Source: Pseudomonadota bacterium (GTDB taxonomy: Bacteria > Bdellovibrionota_C > UBA2361 > OMIW01). From it: a stretch of 17,194 nt of DNA. The stretch covers positions 1 to 17,194 of the forward strand of contig OMIW01000070.1 in assembly GCA_900299205.1 (NCBI GenBank), in the 5' to 3' direction. The position numbers and the translations under genes were made by a program. Under the pieces are notes generated by a model. It was not told the DNA's origin and searched no databases. It saw only the letters and a list, made by a program, of their open reading frames with translations. Below are positions 7,260 to 13,692 of this stretch, piece by piece. Position 1 is the first letter of the stretch, and each line of letters starts with the position of its first letter.

Positions 7260-7985
7260 CGTGAGGGCAAGAGGTATTCCGCTCTGTGCGGGGCTTCTAA
7301 CGCTGGGGGTAGCGAAAAAAAATTTGTAAAAAAAGCAGATTAACGCCCCCTCTTAGTGTTAGAATCGCATAACTTCGAGACTCTTATGTTTGTTGTCGTT
7401 TAGGCCGGTTAGCGGGGACCCTTAGGTTCAGCAACGTGTGCTTCGGAAGGAATGTGCCACTTTGTGGCTGGTGTGTGAGCAGGCCCCTCGCTGAGGGGAT
7501 GATGAAACCCTCGCAGTAGGACGTTCATACGCAGGGACGTTTCCATTCCGGTTTTTTGATCGGTTGAACTTCGAGAATTGGTTTCTTTACGAAATATCGG
7601 TGGTCCCGGATAAACAGGCGGGAACCGAAAGGCCGGTTGGCCTCTCTCTTGAGTAAGCCCGTAAGGCTTCGGAGAGGAGATGGCAGACAAGATGGCCGTC
7701 GCTGGTTAATCTGAAACGTGTTCGTAAGAAAAGGCTCTCCTTGAGGGCCAGGGATGCTTTCGGCCTAGTTCCAGCGTTCGCCGATCAGTGCGGAGGATGA
7801 AAATTCAAGGAGTCAGAGATTGGGTCGACTGGTGAGCCCTTGTAGCCACCGGGTGGGATGAATCTTGACAGGTTGAAGGAATTTGCGGTGGGTGGTGCGA
7901 AGAGTTTTGCGAGATAGATTGTGATTAAAGATATCCGCAAGACGAAAACCAAAAACTTATGTAAGCAGTATTAGGGAGAACGATA
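7260..7985 (+). ncRNA. Candidate structured RNA or very long leader, unknown class
   Basis: About 725 bp without a believable reading frame, on the plus strand rich in purines and in short hairpins. Visible stems are: GCCAC/GTGGC with TTT loop (7456-7468); CCCCTC/GAGGGG with GCT loop (7484-7498); GGTCCCG/CGGGAACC with one bulge (7602-7626), which competes with AACCG/CGGTT (7623-7638); a nested hairpin CCTCTC/GAGAGG enclosing AAGCC/GGCTT (7641-7677); and a GACC-CTTA-GGTTC hairpin at 7417-7429. The segment ends directly at the ribosome binding site of the 100-residue gene at 7988. It may be a separate RNA gene, a 5' untranslated leader, or the remnant of a mobile element. It does not match tmRNA, RNase P RNA, SRP RNA or common riboswitches as far as I can judge. 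Boundaries are guesses. Confidence 0.35.
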
Positions 7986-7987
7986 CT

Positions 7988-8290
7988 ATGAAAGGATGGT
8001 CGAATTCTGAGACTCCAGGTTCAAGCGTGATGTTGCCGGAAAAGCGGCTTCTCGCGGCGGTACTTCAACGGGCGATTACCGACTACCTCTCGGGAGACCA
8101 AGACGTACAAGAGGACTCAGCCCAGTGGCTCCTCGACGACGAGCCGTCAGGTTCTCCGCTTACCTTTGAATTCGTGTGCGAAGCTCTTGATATTGATCCA
8201 GCTGGCCTTCGTCGCCAAATCCTCTCTCAGCGAGCCACGCTGTCTGCTTCTGCGGTCGAGAATGGAGGAATTACCGCGTCGCTGTTCTAA
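7988..8290 (+). CDS. Small conserved-looking protein of unknown function
   Basis: Protein of 100 residues with ATG preceded by AGGGAG at 9-nt spacing, a good ribosome binding site. The core (about residues 17-80) runs: a helix around LLAAVLQRAITDYLSG, an acidic patch WLLDDEP, then a segment FEFVCEALDIDP and a basic helix GLRRQIL. From memory this combination (tryptophan plus acidic pair, phenylalanine, CEAL, DP, LRR) resembles a family of short uncharacterised proteins, some predicted to contain a helix-turn-helix-like fold. No function is known to me. There is no signal peptide or membrane helix. It is preceded by the long structured region and followed by a hairpin and yacG on the same strand. 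A regulator or RNA-binding role would be speculation. Confidence 0.82.
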   Translation: MKGWSNSETPGSSVMLPEKRLLAAVLQRAITDYLSGDQDVQEDSAQWLLDDEPSGSPLTFEFVCEALDIDPAGLRRQILSQRATLSASAVENGGITASLF

Positions 8291-8342
8291 TTTCGAGTTC
8301 AATCACCGAACCTCGATTCCGAATAGACGAGCGGAAGAGAGA

Positions 8343-8368
8343 ATAGCCCGACACGAGTGCCGGGCTAT
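8343..8368 (+). terminator. Stem-loop between the 100-residue gene and yacG
   Basis: Perfect 8-bp inverted repeat: ATAGCCCG at 8343-8350 and CGGGCTAT at 8361-8368, with an inner CAC/GTG pairing in the 10-nt loop. It starts about 50 bp after the stop of the preceding gene. No T-run follows, so it could be a weak terminator, an RNA processing site, or an mRNA-stabilising element upstream of yacG. Confidence 0.5.
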
Positions 8369-8430
8369 CACTCGGCCAATCATGCCTCTTGAAGGGTGAT
8401 GCCCGGGTCAGATAAGTGGCTTTCAAGCAG

Positions 8431-8436
8431 AGGAGG
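8431..8436 (+). promoter_or_regulatory. Strong ribosome binding site of yacG
   Basis: AGGAGG, a full Shine-Dalgarno match, lies 8 nt before the ATG at 8445. It fixes the start of this very short gene and supports its being expressed. Confidence 0.8.
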
Positions 8437-8444
8437 GGTAACCC

Positions 8445-8693
8445 ATGGCGAGATGTCCCTCATGTAGCAGCCCCTCGGCCCGCAGGACCCCTGCTGAATC
8501 CTGTTTCCCCTTTTGTTCTTATCGTTGTCAACAACTTGACCTCAGCGCATGGCTTCGGTCCGATTTTGTGATCTCGACGGGAATTTCTGATGACGTCATT
8601 CCCATTTCTCATGCTGGCGACCAAGAAGCCGACCCTCCTACCGACGGGATAGGGACCTCTCCGAGCAGTCCCAACGGACTCCTCATCGATTAA
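8445..8693 (+). CDS. yacG: YacG-family zinc protein (DNA gyrase inhibitor family)
   Basis: Small zinc-binding protein of 82 residues. Members of the YacG family bind DNA gyrase and inhibit it in Escherichia coli; the role in this organism is inferred. The zinc site is C-x2-C-x16-C-x3-C: Cys4, Cys7, Cys24 and Cys28, in the context CPSC near the start and PFCSYRC, followed by the diagnostic DLSAW (residues 32-36). The start is fixed by the strong AGGAGG. The C-terminal half (residues 45-82) is acidic, Pro/Ser-rich and probably disordered, as in many YacG proteins. In many proteobacteria yacG sits beside coaE or type IV pilus genes; neither is nearby here. It follows the 100-residue gene on the same strand with a 154-bp gap that contains a hairpin. 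Confidence 0.88.
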   Translation: MARCPSCSSPSARRTPAESCFPFCSYRCQQLDLSAWLRSDFVISTGISDDVIPISHAGDQEADPPTDGIGTSPSSPNGLLID

Positions 8694-9030
8694 GCCCTTG
8701 CTCTCAAGCCCTCCACCTGGGGCGAGCAGTATCGCAGATTGTCTTATCCGAGAGCCCACGCTTCATTTCACCCTATTTTCCTGACGCACAGATTTATTTC
8801 AAAAAAGGGGGAAGAGCGGTCGCCCTCCCGCTCCTCCGGCCAGACGAGAGGCGACAGATCACCAATTCAGCGGTGACGAAGAGCGACAGATCGAAATGTC
8901 AAACCGACTCAACACAACGATTACTTTTGGGGAATAAAATACAAATATCTGAAATAATTGATAAAAACGGTCGTCTAAAGTTTCGTTTTTTCCTTTCTCG
9001 AACATAACCCTTCAAAAGGATGGTGCAATT
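8694..9030. other. Intergenic region upstream of the lysozyme-like gene
   Basis: No convincing gene. The left part is GC-rich; the right part (about 8915-9000) is AT-rich and probably carries the promoter of the gene at 9031, though no clear -35/-10 pair was assigned. It contains the imperfect direct repeat listed separately at 8843-8892. Confidence 0.5.
8843..8892. repeat. Two 18-bp direct repeats, 32-bp period
   Basis: GACGAGAGGCGACAGATC at 8843-8860 and GACGAAGAGCGACAGATC at 8875-8892 match at 15 of 18 positions, with the last ten bases identical. The start-to-start spacing of 32 bp is close to three helical turns. The location, upstream of the AT-rich putative promoter of the lysozyme-like gene, suggests tandem binding sites for a regulator. 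That is an inference. Confidence 0.5.
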
Positions 9031-10005
9031 TTGCAAAAACCTTTTCGAAGAGCTGTTATGAGCATGAGTCTTTCGCCCACCCCCTCCACTCATCGTCCCC
9101 AGAACGAGCCAACTCTGCCGGCCGTAACCTCTATCGGTAAAAGTCTTACCGCTCTCCTCGAGTCGAAATCAGAGGTTGCGGCGCTCATCGGAGGACGGTC
9201 AGGAGATGCTGCCTTTGTCAGACGCACGACGGAGGGTGGCTATGAAGTTAGGACGCCTCGGGTTACTGCCGTTTTCGATAGTTCGGGAGTATGTACCGGG
9301 TTCAGAAATGCTCAGGGGGACCAGATGAGCAGCCGAAATATCGGCGGTAGTCTGCTCCTAGAAAAGATTGAACGATGGGGATTGGTGGAGGATGAAGGGC
9401 GCCAGGGTGGAGTACGAATGGGCCCGACCGATTCCGAAGGCCCTGTTCCCGCGATAATGAGACCTCAATCTACACCATGGATCCTTGCTGTTGGCTCCGA
9501 TACTCCATTCCTCCGACAGAAGGGTGTATCGTCATCCGCCATCACCTCATTCATGAAGGAGGCGGAGACCATTTTTGCCCGGCATGGTCACACGCTCACT
9601 CGAGAGCAAGTGGTTGCTTTGACTGCTACCTGCCTGCAGGAAAATGCGTTATCAACGGGGCGGACCGCTGGTGGTCTCGGTATTTGCCAGTGGAATGGAA
9701 CACGAGAAACCAATTACTACCTCTTTGCCCGTCAGTACGCCAACCTCTATCCCGGCACCTCGACCGTCGGAACCCAACTTGCCTATGTCCTGCATGAGAT
9801 GGGAGAGGATGTAGGACCGAGGGGTGCGGGCAAAGGAGTTCGCTCCGCAGCGGGCGACATGTTCCTGAACGCCACCTCCGTTGAAGAAGCGATGAAGGCC
9901 CTCGCTAAATACGAAGGTTACGGAAATGCCGGTAATCGTTACCGCTTTGCGAGAGAACTCGATCACGGACTTCGCCAACCCAATTTAGATGACTTGCTCA
10001 TTTAA
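9031..10005 (+). CDS. Protein with C-terminal phage-tail-lysozyme-like domain
   Basis: Protein of up to 324 residues. Residues about 168-312 resemble the phage tail lysozyme domain (Phage_lysozyme2 type), which cleaves peptidoglycan. The pattern is a helix with the likely catalytic Glu204 in CLQENALS, the GGLGICQWNGTRETNYYLFA segment (family: G-x-G-x-x-Q-W-x-G-R), TQLAYVLHEM, and the closing ATSVEEAMKALAKYEGYGNAGNRYRFAREL. The N-terminal half is unrecognised: a Ser/Thr-rich start and a beta-rich stretch. No signal peptide or membrane segment is seen, so delivery outside the cytoplasm would need a dedicated route. The translation could begin at TTG 9031 (AAAAGGA 10 nt upstream) or at ATG 9058 (GAAGAG 5 nt upstream); I give the longer form. 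There are no other phage genes beside it. Confidence 0.78.
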   Translation: MQKPFRRAVMSMSLSPTPSTHRPQNEPTLPAVTSIGKSLTALLESKSEVAALIGGRSGDAAFVRRTTEGGYEVRTPRVTAVFDSSGVCTGFRNAQGDQMSSRNIGGSLLLEKIERWGLVEDEGRQGGVRMGPTDSEGPVPAIMRPQSTPWILAVGSDTPFLRQKGVSSSAITSFMKEAETIFARHGHTLTREQVVALTATCLQENALSTGRTAGGLGICQWNGTRETNYYLFARQYANLYPGTSTVGTQLAYVLHEMGEDVGPRGAGKGVRSAAGDMFLNATSVEEAMKALAKYEGYGNAGNRYRFARELDHGLRQPNLDDLLI

Positions 10006-10100
10006 CTCTCGGGGCCATGCCGTTGGCTACGCGGGCGCTAAACAACCCGTGCCGACAAAAATGCGGTACGTTCTCCCCCTTCGGACTATCGAACCAATCT
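10006..10100. other. Convergent gap between lysozyme-like and sigma genes
   Basis: The 95 bp between two convergent stops. No hairpin with a T-run was recognised, and no gene is visible. Confidence 0.4.
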
Positions 10101-10661
10101 TCACTCTGCTATTTTTCCCTTCTCAAGCTCCTTCATTAATCGATTCCGAGCCCGGTGGGCACGAACCTTCACATTAACCTCACTGAGACCAACCTCACCA
10201 GCTATATCTCGGAGACTCCTATCTTCAACGTGTAACCCCACGAGAATCGTGAGATCCCCCGGCGAAATGGTGCCACAGAGCTGTCTGAGGAGCGAAACAT
10301 TTTCAAATCTCCCCTCCCACTCCGAAAACGAGGTCGCCGCGTGGCCATCCGAAGCGCTCTCCCTTTCTTCATCACTACTTTTAATATCCCCGAGCTGTCT
10401 GGCCTTGCGGTTGACGTGTCGCTGCGCGATGCGTCGGGTAAGGGTGGCGAGCCAAGCCCGGACCGCCCGCGTATCCCGCAGCTGTGGCAGCTTGCGGTAA
10501 GCAACCCAAAGAGCTTCTTGCTCCACATCCATAACCGACGCTTCCCGCACAAACTGTCGCGCCACCCGACGAACAGTCTTGCGATGGTCGGCCCAAATTG
10601 TCTCGAAAAGGTGCTGAATCGCATCGTCCGAGACCGTTTTTGAGGATTGTTCAGAACCCAC
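10101..10661 (-). CDS. ECF-type RNA polymerase sigma factor
   Basis: Sigma-70 family factor of 186 residues with the two-domain ECF layout. Residues about 18-88 form region 2 (an LFETIWADHRKTVRRVARQFV helix, a DVEQEALWVAYRKL core-binding/promoter-melting segment, then RAWLATLTRRIAQRHVNRK). Residues about 122-180 form region 4, with a helix-turn-helix (LRDIAGEVGLSEVNVKVRAHRARNRL) for -35 recognition. A Ser/Glu-rich linker (94-115) separates them. The start is GTG at 10661, supported by AAGG 5 nt upstream; no earlier in-frame ATG is obvious. No anti-sigma factor (transmembrane or zinc-binding) is encoded on either side, so its control is not evident from context. Upstream lies a GAACC/GGTTC palindrome that is a candidate operator or RNA structure. 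Confidence 0.9.
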   Translation of the reverse strand: MGSEQSSKTVSDDAIQHLFETIWADHRKTVRRVARQFVREASVMDVEQEALWVAYRKLPQLRDTRAVRAWLATLTRRIAQRHVNRKARQLGDIKSSDEERESASDGHAATSFSEWEGRFENVSLLRQLCGTISPGDLTILVGLHVEDRSLRDIAGEVGLSEVNVKVRAHRARNRLMKELEKGKIAE

Positions 10662-10886
10662 GTTTACCTTATGGATAGAACTGAAGCTTTTTGTCTAATC
10701 TCCCGACCGGAGCGCCTCACATGCAGGAACCCTTAGGTTCGCTCGGTCAATGGCTGTTAGGATCAACGGCATAGCGTCGAAAAACTTAACAGGCCGCTCT
10801 CAAATTTCCCCCGAAGACTCTCTCGAGAGGGCCGAAGATTCTCTTCCACCTCTTATTCGATGCTACGACTGCCCAAAAGAACCCGA
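10662..10886. promoter_or_regulatory. Upstream region of the sigma factor gene
   Basis: The 225 bp between the FrhB-like stop and the sigma factor start, both minus strand. It should carry the sigma promoter and the terminator of the preceding operon. It contains the hairpin/palindrome at 10705-10748 and a CTCTCGAGAG palindrome near 10820-10829. No hairpin followed by a T-run on the minus strand was seen, so readthrough from the upstream operon into the sigma gene is possible. Confidence 0.45.
10705..10748. promoter_or_regulatory. Two-level inverted repeat with GAACC-CTTA-GGTTC core
   Basis: Inner hairpin or palindrome GAACC-CTTA-GGTTC at 10727-10740. It is nested in an outer stem formed by GACCG (10705-10709) and AGC (10711-10713) pairing with GCT (10741-10743) and CGGTC (10744-10748), with a single bulged G. 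It lies 44-87 bp upstream of the sigma factor start, where an operator or leader structure would act. The 12-mer ACCCTTAGGTTC from its core recurs exactly at 7418-7429. Confidence 0.45.
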
Positions 10887-12419
10887 CTATCGTCGACCCC
10901 AGAACCGACGTCGGACCCTCGCTATGATGTCACGCCGCCAGAAGCGGAACTGTCGACGCTGAAAGTTCATCCACAACAGCCAATAGCCGACCGGAGAGAG
11001 GATAAATCGAAGAACGGCTCCCCGCCACCGGGGAAGACAACAGAACAGATGGCTCCACATGTGAAGCTCTGTTTTGATAAAGTGGCTCGGAGAGTGGCGC
11101 GGGGTCTCGAAGCCATACGCCGGGATGGGCTTGCCCTGCCGCCGACGGGTTTCAATAACCCGAAAGGCTCGCCACCGCTTCTCCCCCGCCATCAGAGAGT
11201 TACACGCGAGTGCCTCTCGCCGGGTAACTTCGAGGAATCCAAGCTTTCCTTCGTCAACCATACGCCGACACACCTCGCGAGCGTAGGAGGAACGCACCAG
11301 CGCGAAGCTCCATCCTTCAGAAAACTTCACGGCATCCTCGGGGGGAGCCATCCAGGGATCGCCGACTGCGATATCAGCGAACTCGGCGGTTGCATCGTAA
11401 CAGGTCAGGCATCGCTCAGGAGTATAAAGCCGGTACAGAATATTGATCATTTCAATAGATGTGGGTCGATACCCCTCTGCCCTGTCACCAAAATACACGG
11501 GATAAAGACTACCATCATCGAGCTCGAGGTAGGGAGTGCCGGGGTGTTTTCCGATCCGGGAGATGAAGCGACGCGCTCGTCGCGCTTTATCGCCGAGAGT
11601 CTCCCACAACACCGCATACGCATCGTGCTCAATCGCAGCGTGACAAAAGAGGCCGATGGTGAGCACTACCCGTGATTGGATTCTCTCATCGAGCTCTGCG
11701 GCTTTTCTGATCCCGTGAATTTGACACGGCAATCCGACGACTGCGTATCGACCGGGCTTCTCACGAATCTCTGCGAGAAGGGTATTCGTCGGCGCGATGG
11801 CGTATTTGGATTTCATCGCCCCGATCAACTCCTCGGCAGTTCGAGCGATCATCGGCTTCCCGCGCCACAATTCGTTTTCATCCGACTGGATGGTGACCGC
11901 TCCATCGATCTCACCCCGCTCGAGGAGGTCGAGGAGAATCGCGGTGACGAGCCCTCCCGATGTTGATCCCTCTCGGATGCGGGTGTCGGTCGCGTAGGCG
12001 ATCCCCTGATCGATAAAATGGCCGTGGGTATCGTGGTGATCTGATGCGACCCCAAAGAGGGACTGGGAAAAATGATCCGCACCGAATTCGTCACCCGGGC
12101 AAACCTTTACGCAGAGCTGGCAATCGGTACAGGCTGAGAGATTGGTGACAGTCGGGTACTCCTCTCCATCACACGAGAGCACCGACGTTGGGCAGATACC
12201 CACACAGCTCCCACACCGATGACACAACCCCCCATCGACGATCCGCGCGAGGGTGCGGAGGGTGCGGGGCACCTCGTGTTCAGCAACCGGCGGCCACTGA
12301 AGAGGTGCTCCCATCGGTCCAGCGCCCCCTCTCAATGGCGCTTCGTCGGGCAAGATTCGGAGCCCCTTGGGCCGTGAGGCAATCGTTGCCACCGAGCTCT
12401 CGTTTTCCTCCTCACGCAT
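10887..12419 (-). CDS. FrhB-family iron-sulfur flavoprotein (coenzyme F420 hydrogenase beta-subunit-like)
   Basis: Redox protein of about 510 residues. The N-terminal ferredoxin part has two 4Fe-4S motifs, CHRCGSCVGICP (residues about 66-77) and CTDCQLCVKVCP (97-108). These are followed by the FrhB N- and C-terminal domains (about 130-400), including the glycine-rich STSGGLVTAILLDLLERG segment and GLPCQIHGIRKA, typical of the flavin-containing core. A further cysteine pair (CLTC) and a YPVYFGDRAEGYRP stretch fit the family. The C-terminal 90 residues are Arg/Trp-rich with a hydrophobic segment, perhaps membrane-associated. In archaea relatives reduce F420; bacterial homologues often sit in polysaccharide clusters beside pyruvyl transferases, as here, with unknown substrate. 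The ATG at 12419 is preferred over GTG at 12422 because AAGGAG lies 7 nt before the ATG. It overlaps the preceding gene by 8 bp. Confidence 0.9.
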   Translation of the reverse strand: MREEENESSVATIASRPKGLRILPDEAPLRGGAGPMGAPLQWPPVAEHEVPRTLRTLARIVDGGLCHRCGSCVGICPTSVLSCDGEEYPTVTNLSACTDCQLCVKVCPGDEFGADHFSQSLFGVASDHHDTHGHFIDQGIAYATDTRIREGSTSGGLVTAILLDLLERGEIDGAVTIQSDENELWRGKPMIARTAEELIGAMKSKYAIAPTNTLLAEIREKPGRYAVVGLPCQIHGIRKAAELDERIQSRVVLTIGLFCHAAIEHDAYAVLWETLGDKARRARRFISRIGKHPGTPYLELDDGSLYPVYFGDRAEGYRPTSIEMINILYRLYTPERCLTCYDATAEFADIAVGDPWMAPPEDAVKFSEGWSFALVRSSYAREVCRRMVDEGKLGFLEVTRREALACNSLMAGEKRWRAFRVIETRRRQGKPIPAYGFETPRHSPSHFIKTELHMWSHLFCCLPRWRGAVLRFILSPVGYWLLWMNFQRRQFRFWRRDIIARVRRRFWGRR

Positions 12420-13692
12420 CACGATGCTCCTTACTCAGCCACTGCTCTCCCAACGCCACAACCTGTGCGCCAACTGAGGGAAAGGTTGTATATTTGCCTG
12501 CCTGCACTGTTATATAGCCATCACGTGCCAAGACTCTGGTTCGGGGATCTGCGGCCACCGGCGCACCGGGTGAAGTCTCCTCCCGACGGCACATGACCTG
12601 TCTCGGCAATACCCCTGATTCGACGCCAACAACATCGTTGAGTGAGAGTCCAAGCCCGCCCGCACAAGCTACCTCATCAACAAGAGAAGCCAGATGCTCC
12701 TCGGGAACTGAGGTGCTCGAGCCCGCAGCGAGCCACTCCGAGAGCGATCTCGAGCTTCCCGACACACTCCCTATCGGGTTACGTTCCTCACTCCTCCCGC
12801 ACGCGGAGAGGGGGAGGTACCCGGTACCAATCGCTGAGCGACCCCCGGAACGGGGGGAGATAAACAGCATCCGCCCTCGATCTGAACCCTCGCCCGTTAT
12901 CGGTACCGCAATCCCGATCCCACCACTGATATCCCTGCCCAGCACGACGTTAAATCCGAGGCACCATCGAATTTCCTTATTGTTCAAAATCTCTTCGTCC
13001 CTCCACGGCCCTCGGGCGTCCACCACCACCCGACCGTGGACGACCTCGCCCCCCGAAAGCTCCACGGCAAAGCGGCCATTCTCTCGGTTCACCCTCACCA
13101 CTGAGGTCTGCTCCCTTACCACCCCTCCAGCCAACCCGATTTCGTCACGCACCTGCTCCACCAAGCCGTAATGGTCACGCAACCAGCCATCCTCCCACCC
13201 GAAAGCCGCGATTGCACCTCGGCGCTTGACCAACGGGTGTTCCGGGGATTTATGAATGGGCACCACCCCCGGACCCGCTGATACGTTGACCCGACCTGCT
13301 CCGACGATGGCGCGATATCCGAGGTGACCGAGCGTCAGCCCCCACCAACCTTTCACTCCCCACCCAAAGACGGGCATCCAGCAGGGAAGAGGGGCTATCT
13401 GTCCGGGAAATGCTCGTTGCAGCTCCGCTAACGAGCGGGCTGATTCGAGAACCCGCCCTACCGCGCCGTTCTGAATGTAGCGGAGACCACTGTGAATGAT
13501 GCAGTGACTATTCGATGATGTTTCAGAGGCGAGGCGTCCTCGCTCAAAAAGGTGGACGGACCATGGCGAGGAGAATCGCCCCCGAGACCGACGATCAGAG
13601 AGACAAGCCGCCCGCGCTATTCCTAATCCAGTGATGCCTCCGCCGATTATCACCAGATCAACAGTCGCCCCGTCGCCACCGCCCCGCGTCAT
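12412..13692 (-). CDS. GlpD/DadA-like FAD-dependent oxidoreductase
   Basis: Flavoprotein of 426 residues in the glycerol-3-phosphate dehydrogenase/D-amino acid oxidase superfamily. The N-terminal Rossmann fold has GGGITG (residues 17-22) after VDLVII. It is followed by ETSSNSHCIIHSGLRYIQNG, closely like the GlpD signature (TSS.S...IHGGLRYL). Near the C-terminus DGYITVQAGKYTTFPSVGAQVV resembles the GlpD G-K-Y-T-T segment that contacts FAD. It lacks the long C-terminal helical cap domain of full-length GlpD (about 500 residues), so it is nearer to GlpA-core or hydroxyglutarate-oxidase-like proteins. It begins with ATG overlapping the upstream pyruvyl transferase stop (ATGA) and ends inside the FrhB-like gene, so the three are translationally coupled. 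The substrate could be a glycerol-phosphate or a hydroxy-acid moiety; electron transfer to the FrhB-like partner is inference. Confidence 0.85.
   Translation of the reverse strand: MTRGGGDGATVDLVIIGGGITGLGIARAACLSDRRSRGRFSSPWSVHLFERGRLASETSSNSHCIIHSGLRYIQNGAVGRVLESARSLAELQRAFPGQIAPLPCWMPVFGWGVKGWWGLTLGHLGYRAIVGAGRVNVSAGPGVVPIHKSPEHPLVKRRGAIAAFGWEDGWLRDHYGLVEQVRDEIGLAGGVVREQTSVVRVNRENGRFAVELSGGEVVHGRVVVDARGPWRDEEILNNKEIRWCLGFNVVLGRDISGGIGIAVPITGEGSDRGRMLFISPRSGGRSAIGTGYLPLSACGRSEERNPIGSVSGSSRSLSEWLAAGSSTSVPEEHLASLVDEVACAGGLGLSLNDVVGVESGVLPRQVMCRREETSPGAPVAADPRTRVLARDGYITVQAGKYTTFPSVGAQVVALGEQWLSKEHRDA
12427..12432 (-). promoter_or_regulatory. Ribosome binding site deciding the FrhB-like start
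   Basis: AAGGAG on the minus strand, inside the end of the GlpD-like gene. It is 7 nt from the ATG at 12419 but only 4 nt from the GTG at 12422, so the ATG is the better start. Confidence 0.7.

Noticed and set aside
7260-7330. Cyclic-di-GMP riboswitch-like words (AGGGCAAGAGG)
   Set aside because: The conserved GEMM core with its GNRA tetraloop, receptor and GGGACGCAAAGCC-type segment is absent.
7409-7690. Minus-strand frame of 93 codons in the gap
   Set aside because: Composition and lack of any ribosome binding site or motif suggest chance; it overlaps several perfect RNA hairpins.
7683-7709. tmRNA-like tag frame: GCA GAC AAG ATG GCC GTC GCT GGT TAA encodes ADKMAVAG followed by stop
   Set aside because: No tRNA-like acceptor, TTC-containing T-arm or CCA end was found at a suitable distance on either side, and the tag lacks the usual ALAA-type ending.
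7809-7937. Group I intron-like core words (GTCAGAGATT, AATTTGCGG, AAAGATAT)
   Set aside because: The order is wrong for the P, Q, R, S elements and the expected P7 pairing does not form.
10726-10748. Plus-strand GGAAC-N15-GTC resembling an ECF-sigma promoter
   Set aside because: It points away from the sigma factor gene, toward a region with no plus-strand gene; the GGAAC is part of a palindrome, so it is kept only as a possible operator.
10860-11675. Plus-strand frame of 271 codons
   Set aside because: It is antisense to the FrhB-like gene, whose two 4Fe-4S motifs and family domains make the minus strand the coding one.
12593-13171. Plus-strand frame of 192 codons, Ser/Pro/Thr-rich
   Set aside because: Antisense shadow of the GlpD-like gene; low-complexity composition typical of reversed coding sequence.
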